Source: a virus. Taken from it: a stretch of DNA of 38,792 bases. Position 1 is the stretch's first letter. Each line of letters begins with the position of its first letter. Location of the stretch: IMG/VR virus record IMGVR_UViG_3300025684_000030, positions 1-38,792 of that record, one strand, 5' to 3'. The position numbers and the translations under genes are program-made. Below, one piece after another: positions 13,104 to 22,100 of this stretch. A model generated the notes under the pieces. That model saw only the letters and a list, made by a program, of their open reading frames with translations, had not been told where the DNA came from and searched no databases.

Positions 13104-15085
13104 TAGGCAACCTCGTTTGGTTTGAAGACAGTCGCGCTGTTTGATGCGCCTGGCAAGACGGTACACTCGTTTGATCCAAATGTCACGACTAGCACGTTCG
13201 GGTTTCCACTTGTACCCATGAATGCCACCCTGACACCATCGCCGCTGAGATCGACTATGTTGGGTTTTCCGTCCACATCTTCTTGCCGACCACGACCCGA
13301 TAGTTTCGCCTCTTGGACTACAGGTACACCGGCCAGAATATCTACGCCGAAAAGGTTAAAGATAGTATCGAGAGTTGCAGAACCTATACGGATAGGTCCG
13401 GTTGAAATCCCATCAGGGCGAATGACGTTAACTTGATAAATGCTCACTTCACCAACTACTGGAACACCAGTTGTGGTATCGGTGGCATCAATATCCACTA
13501 TTTCTTGAGCAAGACTATCGCCTATCTCAACAGGTGCTGTTGAGATGTTTGCAGCAGTTAACACATGTCCCTGAGATATTACTGAAAGACCAATGATGGG
13601 GTCTCTCAGTGTCACATCGACGGCAGTTATTATATGTTTCTGAGATACATCTGGCTGTCCAACCACAGGTGTAGAGGTCAGTATTACTTCGCAAGATAGG
13701 ACTGAATTTTCAGATATTCCGCTGGATGATATTTGTGGCTGTCCGGTTACGATGCCATCAATGCCTATATAGTTTTGAACTGCAAGCGCAGCGTCACCGA
13801 CTGACGGCGATCCAACGGTTATTCCATCTGCAAATAGACTAAGTGAAATTGTAGAATCGAGAGAACCTATGATCGGTCGTTCAGTAACAACACTTGTTGC
13901 GTTGAGGATGTTATTTTGAGAGATAACAGACGATTGAACGTCAGGTTGACCAGAGACCAAACCGGTCGCTTGTACATCGTGTTCTTGGTTGACAGTTACG
14001 GAACCTATGACCGGAATCCCAGCAACAACAGGTTCAGCCGTAAAGCCACCAGCCTGGCCAATACTTGCGGAAAGAACGACCGGTGATGCGGTCGATATAC
14101 TTATTCCAGAAACACTGTGGTTCTGAGTAATGCTGGAAGAATCAATAACAGGTTGTCCTGTTATCAAAGGATCTGATGTAAAGGTCTCGTTCTCAACCAT
14201 CGAAATTGATGGTACTGACGATGCCTCGGTGGTAATGCCAACGGAGACTAGATCATGTTCCTGCACGATGATGCAATCATCGACAATGGGGACACCAGTT
14301 ATAATACCAACACAAACTATTTCGTTTGATTCTGCGAGGATTGGAGATCCGACCTGCGGCAAGTCTGCCAGGACACCCAGTAGGTTAAGATCGTGTTGCT
14401 GAAGAATTGTAGAGGCGCTAACGACAGCAGCGGAAGAGAAAACATCGTTAGCGACAATGGAATGTGCCTGCTCTATCGCAGGTGTGTCTAATACCGGTGC
14501 TTCTGTGACAATTTCCGTCGCAGATATATCGTGGTCTTGAGAAATCGTGACCGTTCCAATGAACGATGCACCGGAGGCAATATCAACGGCATTTATGTTG
14601 ATAGATTGAGAAATCAGGGATGAGCCAACCGTCGGATCAAATGTCGTAATGCTCAGACCAGAAAAGTCGTGTACCTGCCCGAGAGCAGGTGTACCAATGG
14701 TGGGTGTTCCAATCTCTACAGCTACGAGAGAAAGGTCGTGTGTCTGCGCAAGTGCAGTTGTCTCGACAACAGGAGACCCAGTTTGGATAGATGTTGCTGT
14801 GAGGGTGCTGCTTTGAGCCGCCGTAGCAGTCCCGACAACCGGAGAACCGGTTTGGATAGATGTTGCTGTGAGGGACTGATCCTGCGCAAGAGCAGTTGTC
14901 CCGACAACCGGAGACCCGGTCAGAACCTCTGTTGCGGTGAGGGTGTGATCCTGCGCAAGTGCAGTTGTCCCAACAGCAGGAGACCCAGTTTGGATAGATG
15001 TTGCGGTGAGGGTGTGACCGGTGCCGCCATCTACGAAACCGTCATCGCCAAGCGGGGCAGAGGCGAGAGGGGAAAAGCCAAGCAT
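13103..15085 (-). CDS. repeat adhesin-like structural protein, 25 x 23 residues
   Basis: 660 residues: a 23-residue N-terminal cap (LGFSPLASAPLGDDGF), 25 consecutive repeats of exactly 23 residues (residues 24-598) and a 62-residue C-terminal domain. The first repeats read LTATSIQTGSPVVGTTALAQ with His/Gln/Ser before them; later ones keep hydrophobic, Gly/Ser-Pro and Gln positions. Such regular repeats suggest a beta-solenoid or a stalk. It lies among tail fibre genes, so a long fibre or virion-surface adhesin is likely. GAGG lies eight bases before the ATG. Similar repeat proteins occur in phages and prophages of Alphaproteobacteria; function is not established. Confidence 0.8.
   Translation of the reverse strand: MLGFSPLASAPLGDDGFVDGGTGHTLTATSIQTGSPAVGTTALAQDHTLTATEVLTGSPVVGTTALAQDQSLTATSIQTGSPVVGTATAAQSSTLTATSIQTGSPVVETTALAQTHDLSLVAVEIGTPTIGTPALGQVHDFSGLSITTFDPTVGSSLISQSININAVDIASGASFIGTVTISQDHDISATEIVTEAPVLDTPAIEQAHSIVANDVFSSAAVVSASTILQQHDLNLLGVLADLPQVGSPILAESNEIVCVGIITGVPIVDDCIIVQEHDLVSVGITTEASSVPSISMVENETFTSDPLITGQPVIDSSSITQNHSVSGISISTASPVVLSASIGQAGGFTAEPVVAGIPVIGSVTVNQEHDVQATGLVSGQPDVQSSVISQNNILNATSVVTERPIIGSLDSTISLSLFADGITVGSPSVGDAALAVQNYIGIDGIVTGQPQISSSGISENSVLSCEVILTSTPVVGQPDVSQKHIITAVDVTLRDPIIGLSVISQGHVLTAANISTAPVEIGDSLAQEIVDIDATDTTTGVPVVGEVSIYQVNVIRPDGISTGPIRIGSATLDTIFNLFGVDILAGVPVVQEAKLSGRGRQEDVDGKPNIVDLSGDGVRVAFMGTSGNPNVLVVTFGSNECTVLPGASNSATVFKPNEVA
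13292..15016 (-). repeat. 25 tandem 69-base coding repeats
   Basis: The coding repeats are in exact phase of 69 bases. Repeats 1-4 (about 14741-15016) are still close to identical at the DNA level, repeats 5-25 have diverged strongly. This implies recent duplication at the 5' end of the gene. Confidence 0.85.
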
Positions 15086-15088
15086 CGG

Positions 15089-15508
15089 TTAGTCCTCGGG
15101 CATAGACGGCCAAGTCACAAAAAACGGGTCGGTGGTATTCTGCGGAATATCACGCATCGCTTGCCGGTATGTTACCAGATCAGGGTCGGCAGCGACACCT
15201 TGTTCATAAGCCTTCAGGATCTGGTAATCCGTCTGAGCCAGACGCAAGTCACGGGTGCGGCGAACCTCGTTCCAGCGCGCCTCGATCTCCACGGCGTTGG
15301 GCGCGCGAACAATCCAGTCGGAGCCATCCCACCCAAGTTTGTTTGGGTATGTCACCGGGGGCGGGTCTAGAACTGACACCCAGCCTGCATCTGCCAGTTC
15401 CTCTGGTGTGAAAGTAGACCTGTCTGTCCGAGACTTTCCGTTAGACAACACAATTCGGTTTGGCAGGACCGTCGGGTATGCCCCGTTGTGCGAATAAAAC
15501 TTAGACAT
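15089..15508 (-). CDS. tail fibre assembly/chaperone-like protein
   Basis: 139 residues. The C-terminal part (LVTYRQAMRDIPQNTTDPFFVTWPSMPED) matches the ending of many tail fibre assembly proteins, in which a helix, YRQALRDI and a W-P ending are typical. The middle (LGWDGSDWIVRAP) is also usual in this group. Such proteins help fold or attach fibre proteins. The ATG at 15508 has GGAG six bases upstream. A related protein is encoded at 18716-19147. Confidence 0.72.
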   Translation of the reverse strand: MSKFYSHNGAYPTVLPNRIVLSNGKSRTDRSTFTPEELADAGWVSVLDPPPVTYPNKLGWDGSDWIVRAPNAVEIEARWNEVRRTRDLRLAQTDYQILKAYEQGVAADPDLVTYRQAMRDIPQNTTDPFFVTWPSMPED

Positions 15509-15520
15509 TGCTTGCTCCAT

Positions 15521-16252
15521 TCAAACAGAAACCAATTGATTTTCGTAGTAGCGCAGCGCGGAGCCGGTAGAGCCGGGCCAAGCTGCGTCTACGAGTGCGA
15601 CGTGCAAGGAATTACTGACCAAGCCGTAGCCGCCACCGTCCGTGCCGGACCAAGTTGACCCTTCAAGTGGGCCTCCGCCGCTCGTGGCCTCATCCGCAAT
15701 CAGCGCGCCGTTCCACCAAGCCCTGACCCTGCCGGGGTTTACCCGAAACTCCCAGACAAGGGTTCCCGTTTGTCCGGCGGTGAAAGTGCTGGTGGAGATT
15801 TGGGCAATGGCAGCAGTGGCGCTGGTCGAGGTGGCGGCACCATCCCCTGCCGCAACGGTAAGGTTTGCCCCTCCAGAGGTAAGACCAACACCTGCACCTG
15901 TCCCGTTACCACCCATCTCAAACAAAACCCCGTCTGAGGTGAAGGAGGCAGGAAGCGTTACCTCACAGGCAAAGACCACGTTTGCCGACCGGTTAATGCT
16001 TCCGTTATCTATAGGCCCCGCCGGGAAGGAGTTGGTGATTAGTAGACCCTGCTCCACATCAACGGACACGGTTGTTTTCTTGGGAAACTGCGTGGTCGAT
16101 GACAAGTCCCAGATGCCCTGCACCTTGGAGTAATCAAGGTCCACCACTGTCTCTGGTGGTGTTGCCGGGGCCGTCGGGACAGACATGTCCTGCCAGTGGT
16201 TTTTCAACCTCTGCCATCCCTTAAAGTATCCACCGAAACGGCTGCGGCTCAT
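15521..16252 (-). CDS. tail fibre protein with LamG/lectin-like domain
   Basis: 243 residues. After a linker of about 40 residues, the rest looks like a concanavalin-type beta sandwich (VFACEVTLPASFTSDGVLFEMGG, LVWEFRVNPGRVRAWWNGALIAD). Such domains bind sugars, so the protein may be a receptor-binding part of the tail. It starts by ATGA overlap with the preceding gene. The family call rests on pattern, not on a search. Confidence 0.62.
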   Translation of the reverse strand: MSRSRFGGYFKGWQRLKNHWQDMSVPTAPATPPETVVDLDYSKVQGIWDLSSTTQFPKKTTVSVDVEQGLLITNSFPAGPIDNGSINRSANVVFACEVTLPASFTSDGVLFEMGGNGTGAGVGLTSGGANLTVAAGDGAATSTSATAAIAQISTSTFTAGQTGTLVWEFRVNPGRVRAWWNGALIADEATSGGGPLEGSTWSGTDGGGYGLVSNSLHVALVDAAWPGSTGSALRYYENQLVSV

Positions 16253-17562
16253 GCGATCACCTCCAGAAACACATCCAGAGTGCCGATGCCCGCGCCGTTA
16301 CGCGCCTCAAAGAATGTCAGGGTCGGAGAACTGCCCAGCACAATTTCCGGGCTGCGGAGCCAGAAGTTGTAACCGGCTTGGTCGGCAGGGGCCGAGGTCT
16401 CGGCATAGACATAATAGCTGCCGTCTGCGGCGTCAGTGCGGCCAGTGTTGTTGGACGGCGTTCCTCCTTGGTCCACCTGCCAGTAGCCGTCGAGGTTTTC
16501 GGTAACAGTGAGGGCAGACCAACTCACACCAGCGTAGGTTGCGCTGTTGTCCTGCGAACTAGTTTCGAAGCTGTGGGTCTGGTTCTCAAAGCTGTATACG
16601 TTGCCGTCCAGATCAATCTGGTCAAGCTGGATGTCGCCAATGAAGCTGTCCCCGTTCTGGTATCTGAACACAAGACGAACCGTGGCACCGGGATACCCGG
16701 AGATATCCACCGTCTGTTGCGTCCACGCATCGTTGGTGCCAGTGACGGAAAACAAGGATGGGGTCAGGCCCAGCTCATAAGACGGCGTTGAACCACCGGC
16801 GATGATCGACGCCAAGACGCCCGTCACATCCCAGATACCAGAGTTTTTGAAATTCCCAAGCTCGACCGTGACACCGGGTCGAAGGGCGATTGTCCGCGCT
16901 TCGTTTTGGTCATTCCCGCCGCCGCCGAAAACACCGGGGTCTTCCGGCCCAGCGGTTGATTGCAGAAGGTATGCTGCCATAACTGTCGCACCGTTTGTGG
17001 TGCCGCTCTGTGTGCCGCCCAAGGAATACCCGGCTGGTGCCGTCGCAGTGATGTTGTCGTCGTCCAAGTGACCGACACCGACAATCATGCAGCCATCTGT
17101 GACGGTGGTGATGGACGGCGGGTCCGGCATACCCGTTCCGGCGGTGGCGATTTCAGTGAACGGAACATCCAGCGGGTTCGTCGTGTCCACCCCCCTAAAC
17201 ACCATCGCAAGATACGGTGCGCGGGCTTCCGCGCTCAGACCCGTGACCTGCGTGTCAGGCGTAGAACCCATAAACTTGTAAGCTGCCATCGCACCAGTTG
17301 AACCTGGGCGCTCATCATAGATCGTCGTATAGCCAGTGGGGGCCATCGGGGTCAGATTGGTGTCAGACGCCGACACCACCAACACCATGTCGTCCTGCTG
17401 CAAGCCCGTGGGCAAGGTCAGGGTGGTCGAGTTGACCGTGCTGGTGGAGTCAACAAAGGTGATGTCCGCGCCCGTACTCCCACCAAGGACGTATCTGTCA
17501 GTGGTGGCGAAATCCAGCGTGACCCCGATCATTCCGCCGTTTCTGAAATACGGTGTAAGCAT
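16249..17562 (-). CDS. tail fibre/receptor-binding protein with MAM-like domain
   Basis: 437 residues, beta-rich, in two parts. The first (about 25-230) has APTGYTTIYDERPG and alternating strand patterns as in phage fibre domains. The C-terminal part (about 330-437) has SFENQTHSFETSSQDNSA, then GGTPSNNTGRTDAADGSYY and ends in a strand-rich stretch, as in MAM/LamG-like domains. A role in host surface binding is likely. It begins in the stop of the preceding gene (TGATG); an ATG at 17532 is a weaker alternative. Confidence 0.62.
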   Translation of the reverse strand: MLTPYFRNGGMIGVTLDFATTDRYVLGGSTGADITFVDSTSTVNSTTLTLPTGLQQDDMVLVVSASDTNLTPMAPTGYTTIYDERPGSTGAMAAYKFMGSTPDTQVTGLSAEARAPYLAMVFRGVDTTNPLDVPFTEIATAGTGMPDPPSITTVTDGCMIVGVGHLDDDNITATAPAGYSLGGTQSGTTNGATVMAAYLLQSTAGPEDPGVFGGGGNDQNEARTIALRPGVTVELGNFKNSGIWDVTGVLASIIAGGSTPSYELGLTPSLFSVTGTNDAWTQQTVDISGYPGATVRLVFRYQNGDSFIGDIQLDQIDLDGNVYSFENQTHSFETSSQDNSATYAGVSWSALTVTENLDGYWQVDQGGTPSNNTGRTDAADGSYYVYAETSAPADQAGYNFWLRSPEIVLGSSPTLTFFEARNGAGIGTLDVFLEVIA

Positions 17563-17927
17563 CAGGCGTCATTGATGATTTCGTAGGAACAGATGCCTTG
17601 CAGGTCGCCAGCGGCGCTGGCCGTCAGGCGCAGACTGTCGCCTTCCTCAAGGTACAGTCCAATTTCCTTGGAGATGACAACCAGCGATGCGTCGGCTGGC
17701 ACCGTGATGGTGCTGGCAACGCGGTATGCCGTAGATGCCCGAAACAGATCGACAGTGATGTCGGCGTTATTCGTTCCGTCAATGTTGGAGATGATTAGGC
17801 TGTTGATCTTGTAGACAAGGTTTGACGCCGCCGAATTGGTGACGATTGCCGTTGCCGATGTCCCGACAGACTGCACGTCCGTCTTGCCGGTGATGGTGGA
17901 AACGTTGACCACATTTGGCGCTGCCAT
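17562..17927 (-). CDS. small phage structural protein, 121 residues
   Basis: Beta-rich protein with VVNVSTITGKTDVQSVGTSA and INSLIISNIDGTNNADITVDL segments, a pattern seen in small proteins coded next to tail fibres in phages of Proteobacteria. GAGG lies seven bases before the ATG. It may be a fibre tip or a virion decoration. The exact family is not named. Confidence 0.65.
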   Translation of the reverse strand: MAAPNVVNVSTITGKTDVQSVGTSATAIVTNSAASNLVYKINSLIISNIDGTNNADITVDLFRASTAYRVASTITVPADASLVVISKEIGLYLEEGDSLRLTASAAGDLQGICSYEIINDA

Positions 17928-17936
17928 ATTCTTACC

Positions 17937-18269
17937 TCACCCAAAAATCATTGCTACCGCCACAGCGCGGCCAGTGATATCTCTATTAGTTGCAGTAAGG
18001 AAAACTACAGCAGAACCAGACAAGTTGATTGCTGAACCTGAGTTAGAACTTTCCAAAACATTCCGGGTTAGCGTAGTACCAGATGCTGTATATACACCTG
18101 TGCCTACTTCCCAGCTAGTACCATCTTCGATAACGTAGCTAACCGTGTCTCCGTCAGCTACACCAGAAGCAGCAAAAGTTTGAAAACCACTTTCAGCAGA
18201 CCCTAGTGTAATGGTCCCTGTTCCAGATGTAGCCGTAGAGACTTTAACACGATTAACTAACTTAGGCAT
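17937..18269 (-). CDS. small tail fibre-region protein, 110 residues
   Basis: The sequence [18 protein letters not shown] and [28 protein letters not shown] is a well-known pattern of small fibre-associated phage proteins. It is likely a virion protein of the tail tip or fibre. AGGTG precedes the ATG at short distance. Confidence 0.7.
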   Translation of the reverse strand: MPKLVNRVKVSTATSGTGTITLGSAESGFQTFAASGVADGDTVSYVIEDGTSWEVGTGVYTASGTTLTRNVLESSNSGSAINLSGSAVVFLTATNRDITGRAVAVAMIFG

Positions 18270-18279
18270 AAGTCACCTA

Positions 18280-18648
18280 TTATGCAGGATCGGGGATGCC
18301 GATGGTTACGCTGGAGAGCGTGAAGGTGTTTCCGTTGGTGACTGACTGAGACGCGGAGAGCGATCCAGTGGCCAGCAGTCGGCTGTTTCCACTGTCTACA
18401 ATAGCGTAGTGAGTAGCAGTCCCTGTGCCTGTAACAGACCCATCTGTAGTAGCTGCCACGGTGACTTCACGACCACCGCCAGCCCTATCGGCGGGCGCAC
18501 CAATAGAAAGGGTTGTCGAATTACCCAGTGTCACGGCTGATACGTTTGCAAAGCTAGTTGCCTCTGCTGACGTGATGTGAATCTCGTCCGCTTCAGTGTC
18601 AAGGACGGTCAAGCCGTTATCAAACACCCGATTGTCAAGAGTTGCCAT
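18280..18648 (-). CDS. small tail fibre-region protein, 122 residues
   Basis: It begins MATLDNRVFDNGLTVLDTEADEIHI and has GGGREVTVAATTDGSV, HYAIVDSGNSRLLATGSLSAS and NTFTLSSVTIGIPDP. This pattern recurs in phage tail regions as a small structural protein with beta strands. GGAGG lies five bases before the ATG. A 67-base gap upstream holds no gene. Confidence 0.7.
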   Translation of the reverse strand: MATLDNRVFDNGLTVLDTEADEIHITSAEATSFANVSAVTLGNSTTLSIGAPADRAGGGREVTVAATTDGSVTGTGTATHYAIVDSGNSRLLATGSLSASQSVTNGNTFTLSSVTIGIPDPA

Positions 18649-18715
18649 GTCGGCCTCCGTTTTGTTGAGTTCTGCAAGTATAACTGCTTTCTTAGAAGCA
18701 ATCTATAGCGTGTCG

Positions 18716-19147
18716 CTAAAACTTGTTCATCAGGTCACGCACCCCGTCAGGTTCTGCTGGAAAATCAGTAGCGTCAGCAACTGCCTGCCTCATAGCCTGC
18801 ACCCACGCCCGAAACGCAGCGGCAAGGGCCATGTCGGCGGCATCAAGTTCACCGGCTGCCAGGGCACCGTTGACGTTCGTCTGGGCCTCAAGGCTGGCAA
18901 CAGAGAGGATGATACGGTTACAAAGTTGTTTCCTGATAGTGTTTTCGGTATCCTCGTCTTTTACCCAACTTTCATTGACCCATTTACACGGGTAATCAGG
19001 TTTAGGTGGGAGGTAGAGCATTTCCCCAGATTTGAAGTATACAGTGCTTAAGTCAACATCGAAAGATGCGGTTTCAGTAGCTTCCTCAAAAGAAGAAGAC
19101 GACCACCTTGCCGGAATACCATTGTCGTCAGTTTCTATGTAAAACAT
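18716..19147 (-). CDS. tail fibre assembly-like protein
   Basis: 143 residues. The N-terminus (MFYIETDDNGIPARWSSS) is a typical small beta part of fibre assembly chaperones; the C-terminal half is helical with FRAWVQAMRQAVADATDFPAEP, comparable to the ending of the protein at 15089-15508. It directly follows the tail tip gene, three bases after it. GAGG is six bases before the ATG. Confidence 0.65.
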   Translation of the reverse strand: MFYIETDDNGIPARWSSSSFEEATETASFDVDLSTVYFKSGEMLYLPPKPDYPCKWVNESWVKDEDTENTIRKQLCNRIILSVASLEAQTNVNGALAAGELDAADMALAAAFRAWVQAMRQAVADATDFPAEPDGVRDLMNKF

Positions 19148-19150
19148 GCT

Positions 19151-22100
19151 TTACCTCATTGCCGCAACGGCTGATATATTTGAGAACTGAACACCGGACC
19201 CACCCATATTTCTCATCCTTAGTGTTACAACTATATTACCGGCTGGTGCGCCCTGTAATGTAAATGGGTTTACAACCCTTTGATTGTTGTCAGATAGGAA
19301 AGCTGCTGAACCTGATATAAATTGTGCGACAACAGTGCTATTTACTACAACTTGGATTTCAAAATTGCTTGGTAGGTTACTAGGAGCAGTACTCAAAGTA
19401 AGTGAAAATATACCTTGCAAATAAGATGTTGTTGGCATACTGCTTATAGTGAATGTTGCAATAGTTGTATACGTTGAGCTATTATTAGTTACAGCACTTG
19501 AACCAGCAACACCTTGTCTAGTGATACCGTCAGATATGATTTCGTTAGCTGTAATCGTCCCATCAACAATAAGGTTTCCCGCAAGCTTCTTTCGAATTTC
19601 AATCTCGTCAATAAGAGCGGTGCCAGCAGTGTTGTCTCGTCCTAGTGTAAAAGATAGTGATGAAACTCCACTAGGTACCGTGTAAGAAGTCTCTAGCTTT
19701 GTCCAAGTCGTCAGTGGAAGATCAGTTGTACCGTAGGGTAGCGCCGCCAGAAGCGCACCCGTAGCACCGTTTGCCAAACGTAGTTTAGAGCTACCTGAAG
19801 TTCCGTTATAAGCGGCATTTTTCCATGCCCAAAGAGACATGTAGATGACATCCCCAGGTTCAACAGATATTTGACGCTCAAGAGGGGCTGAACTAAAACT
19901 GGCACTAGGGGTTAGCGCAAGCCTTCCTAGAGTTCCATTTACACCTGTAGTTGTTGACTGAACTACGAAACCTGCTTTCCCAACCAAATCCCAAGGGATG
20001 TCAGAGTCAGGTGAGAAATCAGAGCCAGAAGCGTAGTTAGTGAAATCACCGACAGCTATGTTCTTGGCAGTTACGGCATTTGCGGCAAGCTGGTCTGTGC
20101 CAATGGCACCTGCTTTTATCTGACCAGCCTCAATAGTCCCATCAACGATTAGTTGTCCGCTTGTCTTCTTACGGATTTCGATATTATCCAAGTGTATAGT
20201 ACCAGAAGGAATATCAGCTTGGAGTCTAAATTGAAGATTGGTAACACCGGTTGGGACAGTGTATTCCTTAGATAGTTTTTGCCAAGATGATTGCGCAGGT
20301 ATGTTGGCAGCGGTGTATGACAAACTGTCTAAGATGTTGTTGTCTTGATCCCCAATACGTATTCTAGATGCGCCCTCTCCGGTATAAGGACCAAAAGCAT
20401 ATACCCACACTTCTATGTAAATCACATCCCCTTCTTGAACAGGGACTTTTCTATTAAGAACTGCAACGTCTCTTTGCACACCACCTGTGTTTTCAATGCG
20501 TAGAGACTGCAAAGATCCTTGAGCGCCTCTAATATTAGAGATATCTCCGTAAAGTGGATTTATTGTCCAAGGATTAGATGTCCCAGCCTCAAAAGTGCTA
20601 TCGCCAGCATAGTTAGTGAAATCACCGATTGCCAGTGTTTCAGCAGTAACGGCACCGGCTGCAATGCTCCCAGCGACGACTGCACCAACGTCAAGTTTTC
20701 CAGCAACAATACCGCCATTAACAATTAGACTTGCAGCATTCATTTCACGAAGCGTTATACTATCGAACCATACATCAATACCTCCGCTCCCAGCCTCGTC
20801 ACAGTTATTGTAAACACGAATTCTACAATACACGCAGTCAGATGGTGTGGTGAAGTTAAGTGAGTGTGTTGATATTGCTGTGCTACCAGCTTCGTTGCTA
20901 GCTATGTCGTAGTATGGAATAGAACACGGGGTGTCGGTGTTATCATAAAACAAAACCCTTACCCAAACACCGTTAGCAGCAGATTGTCCTGTACCAAGGC
21001 GAAATTGAGTTTCACCACGATATAATGTACTTGACTTTAACGGTATGTTCTGCTGCAAAGTTGCATCGGTGTTTACCGTGTCAGTCTTACTCAAGACAAG
21101 TAAATATTTTCCTACATTTAGTCCTAAACCAAGGCTAAGACTTCCGTTGCCAGATCCGACAAGCCAACTATCAACTGAAGTGACTTGATTGAATGTACCG
21201 TCAGGAACAAGGTTAGACCAGTCTGTAACAGCTAAGTGTTTTACTGAGATTTCATTAGCTGCAATTTGATCTGCACCGATAGCGCCTGCTTCAATTTTAC
21301 CGCCGGTGATAGACGTGGCTTTGATGTCAGCACCATCTGTCTCGACAGTGAAGCCTGATGCGTTAGTCGGTGAACCTGTGTGTCGATATAGCTTGTTGTC
21401 TGTTGTCAGATAAACCTGACGCCCCTCAAAGTTTCCGGTAGAAGGTAGTGCTCCAAGAACTTCAACAGGTGTTAGACCGGTGGCAAACTTGGCTGTATTG
21501 ACAGAGCCATCAATAATAGCGTCTGCGTTGACACTATCCGCAGCAAGTTGGGCCTCAACCAATTGCCCGGTAATATCCGAAGCCAGTGTTGACCTATCAT
21601 ATGATGTCCCATTCCAACGGTACAGATTCCCATCAAAGAATACTGTCTCAGTAGACTTTACAGTTGGCAGGCTTCCCGTCGCAATAGTTACAGGCTCAAT
21701 GCCAGCAGCAAAAGAGGCGACATCAACTGCGCCAGCCAAGACTTCATCAATATCAACATCTGCTTGGACGACAAATTGCGAGGTCGCACTTCCGCTTGCG
21801 CTTGGTCCACTCTCGTTACCAGAGTAATCGACCGCAGTGACCCAATAGTATCGAGTTTCACCAGCAACCACTTGATGAATGGTTCGTGTTCCACCAATAG
21901 ACGCAAAATTTGTGGCTGTAGCAAAGTTATCTACAATATTTCTGTAAACATTAGCATATGAAAAGTCGGCATCGGAGGGGTTGGTCCACCGAATCTCTAT
22001 CTGACCAATCTGTCCAAACGCACCAATCATAGTAGGAGCACTAGGAGCAGTAGTGTCAGCAGCAATGGTGAGCGTCGTTGATGCCCACGCGCCGACATAC

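Noticed and set aside
13292-15016. CRISPR array
   Set aside because: The 69-base repeats are in-frame protein repeats without separate spacers, and no cas gene is present.
19434-19442. Nine-base complement to the CAGTATGCC loop start, as possible target of the stem-loops
   Set aside because: A nine-base match is expected by chance at about this frequency in a window of this size, and it lies in ordinary coding sequence.
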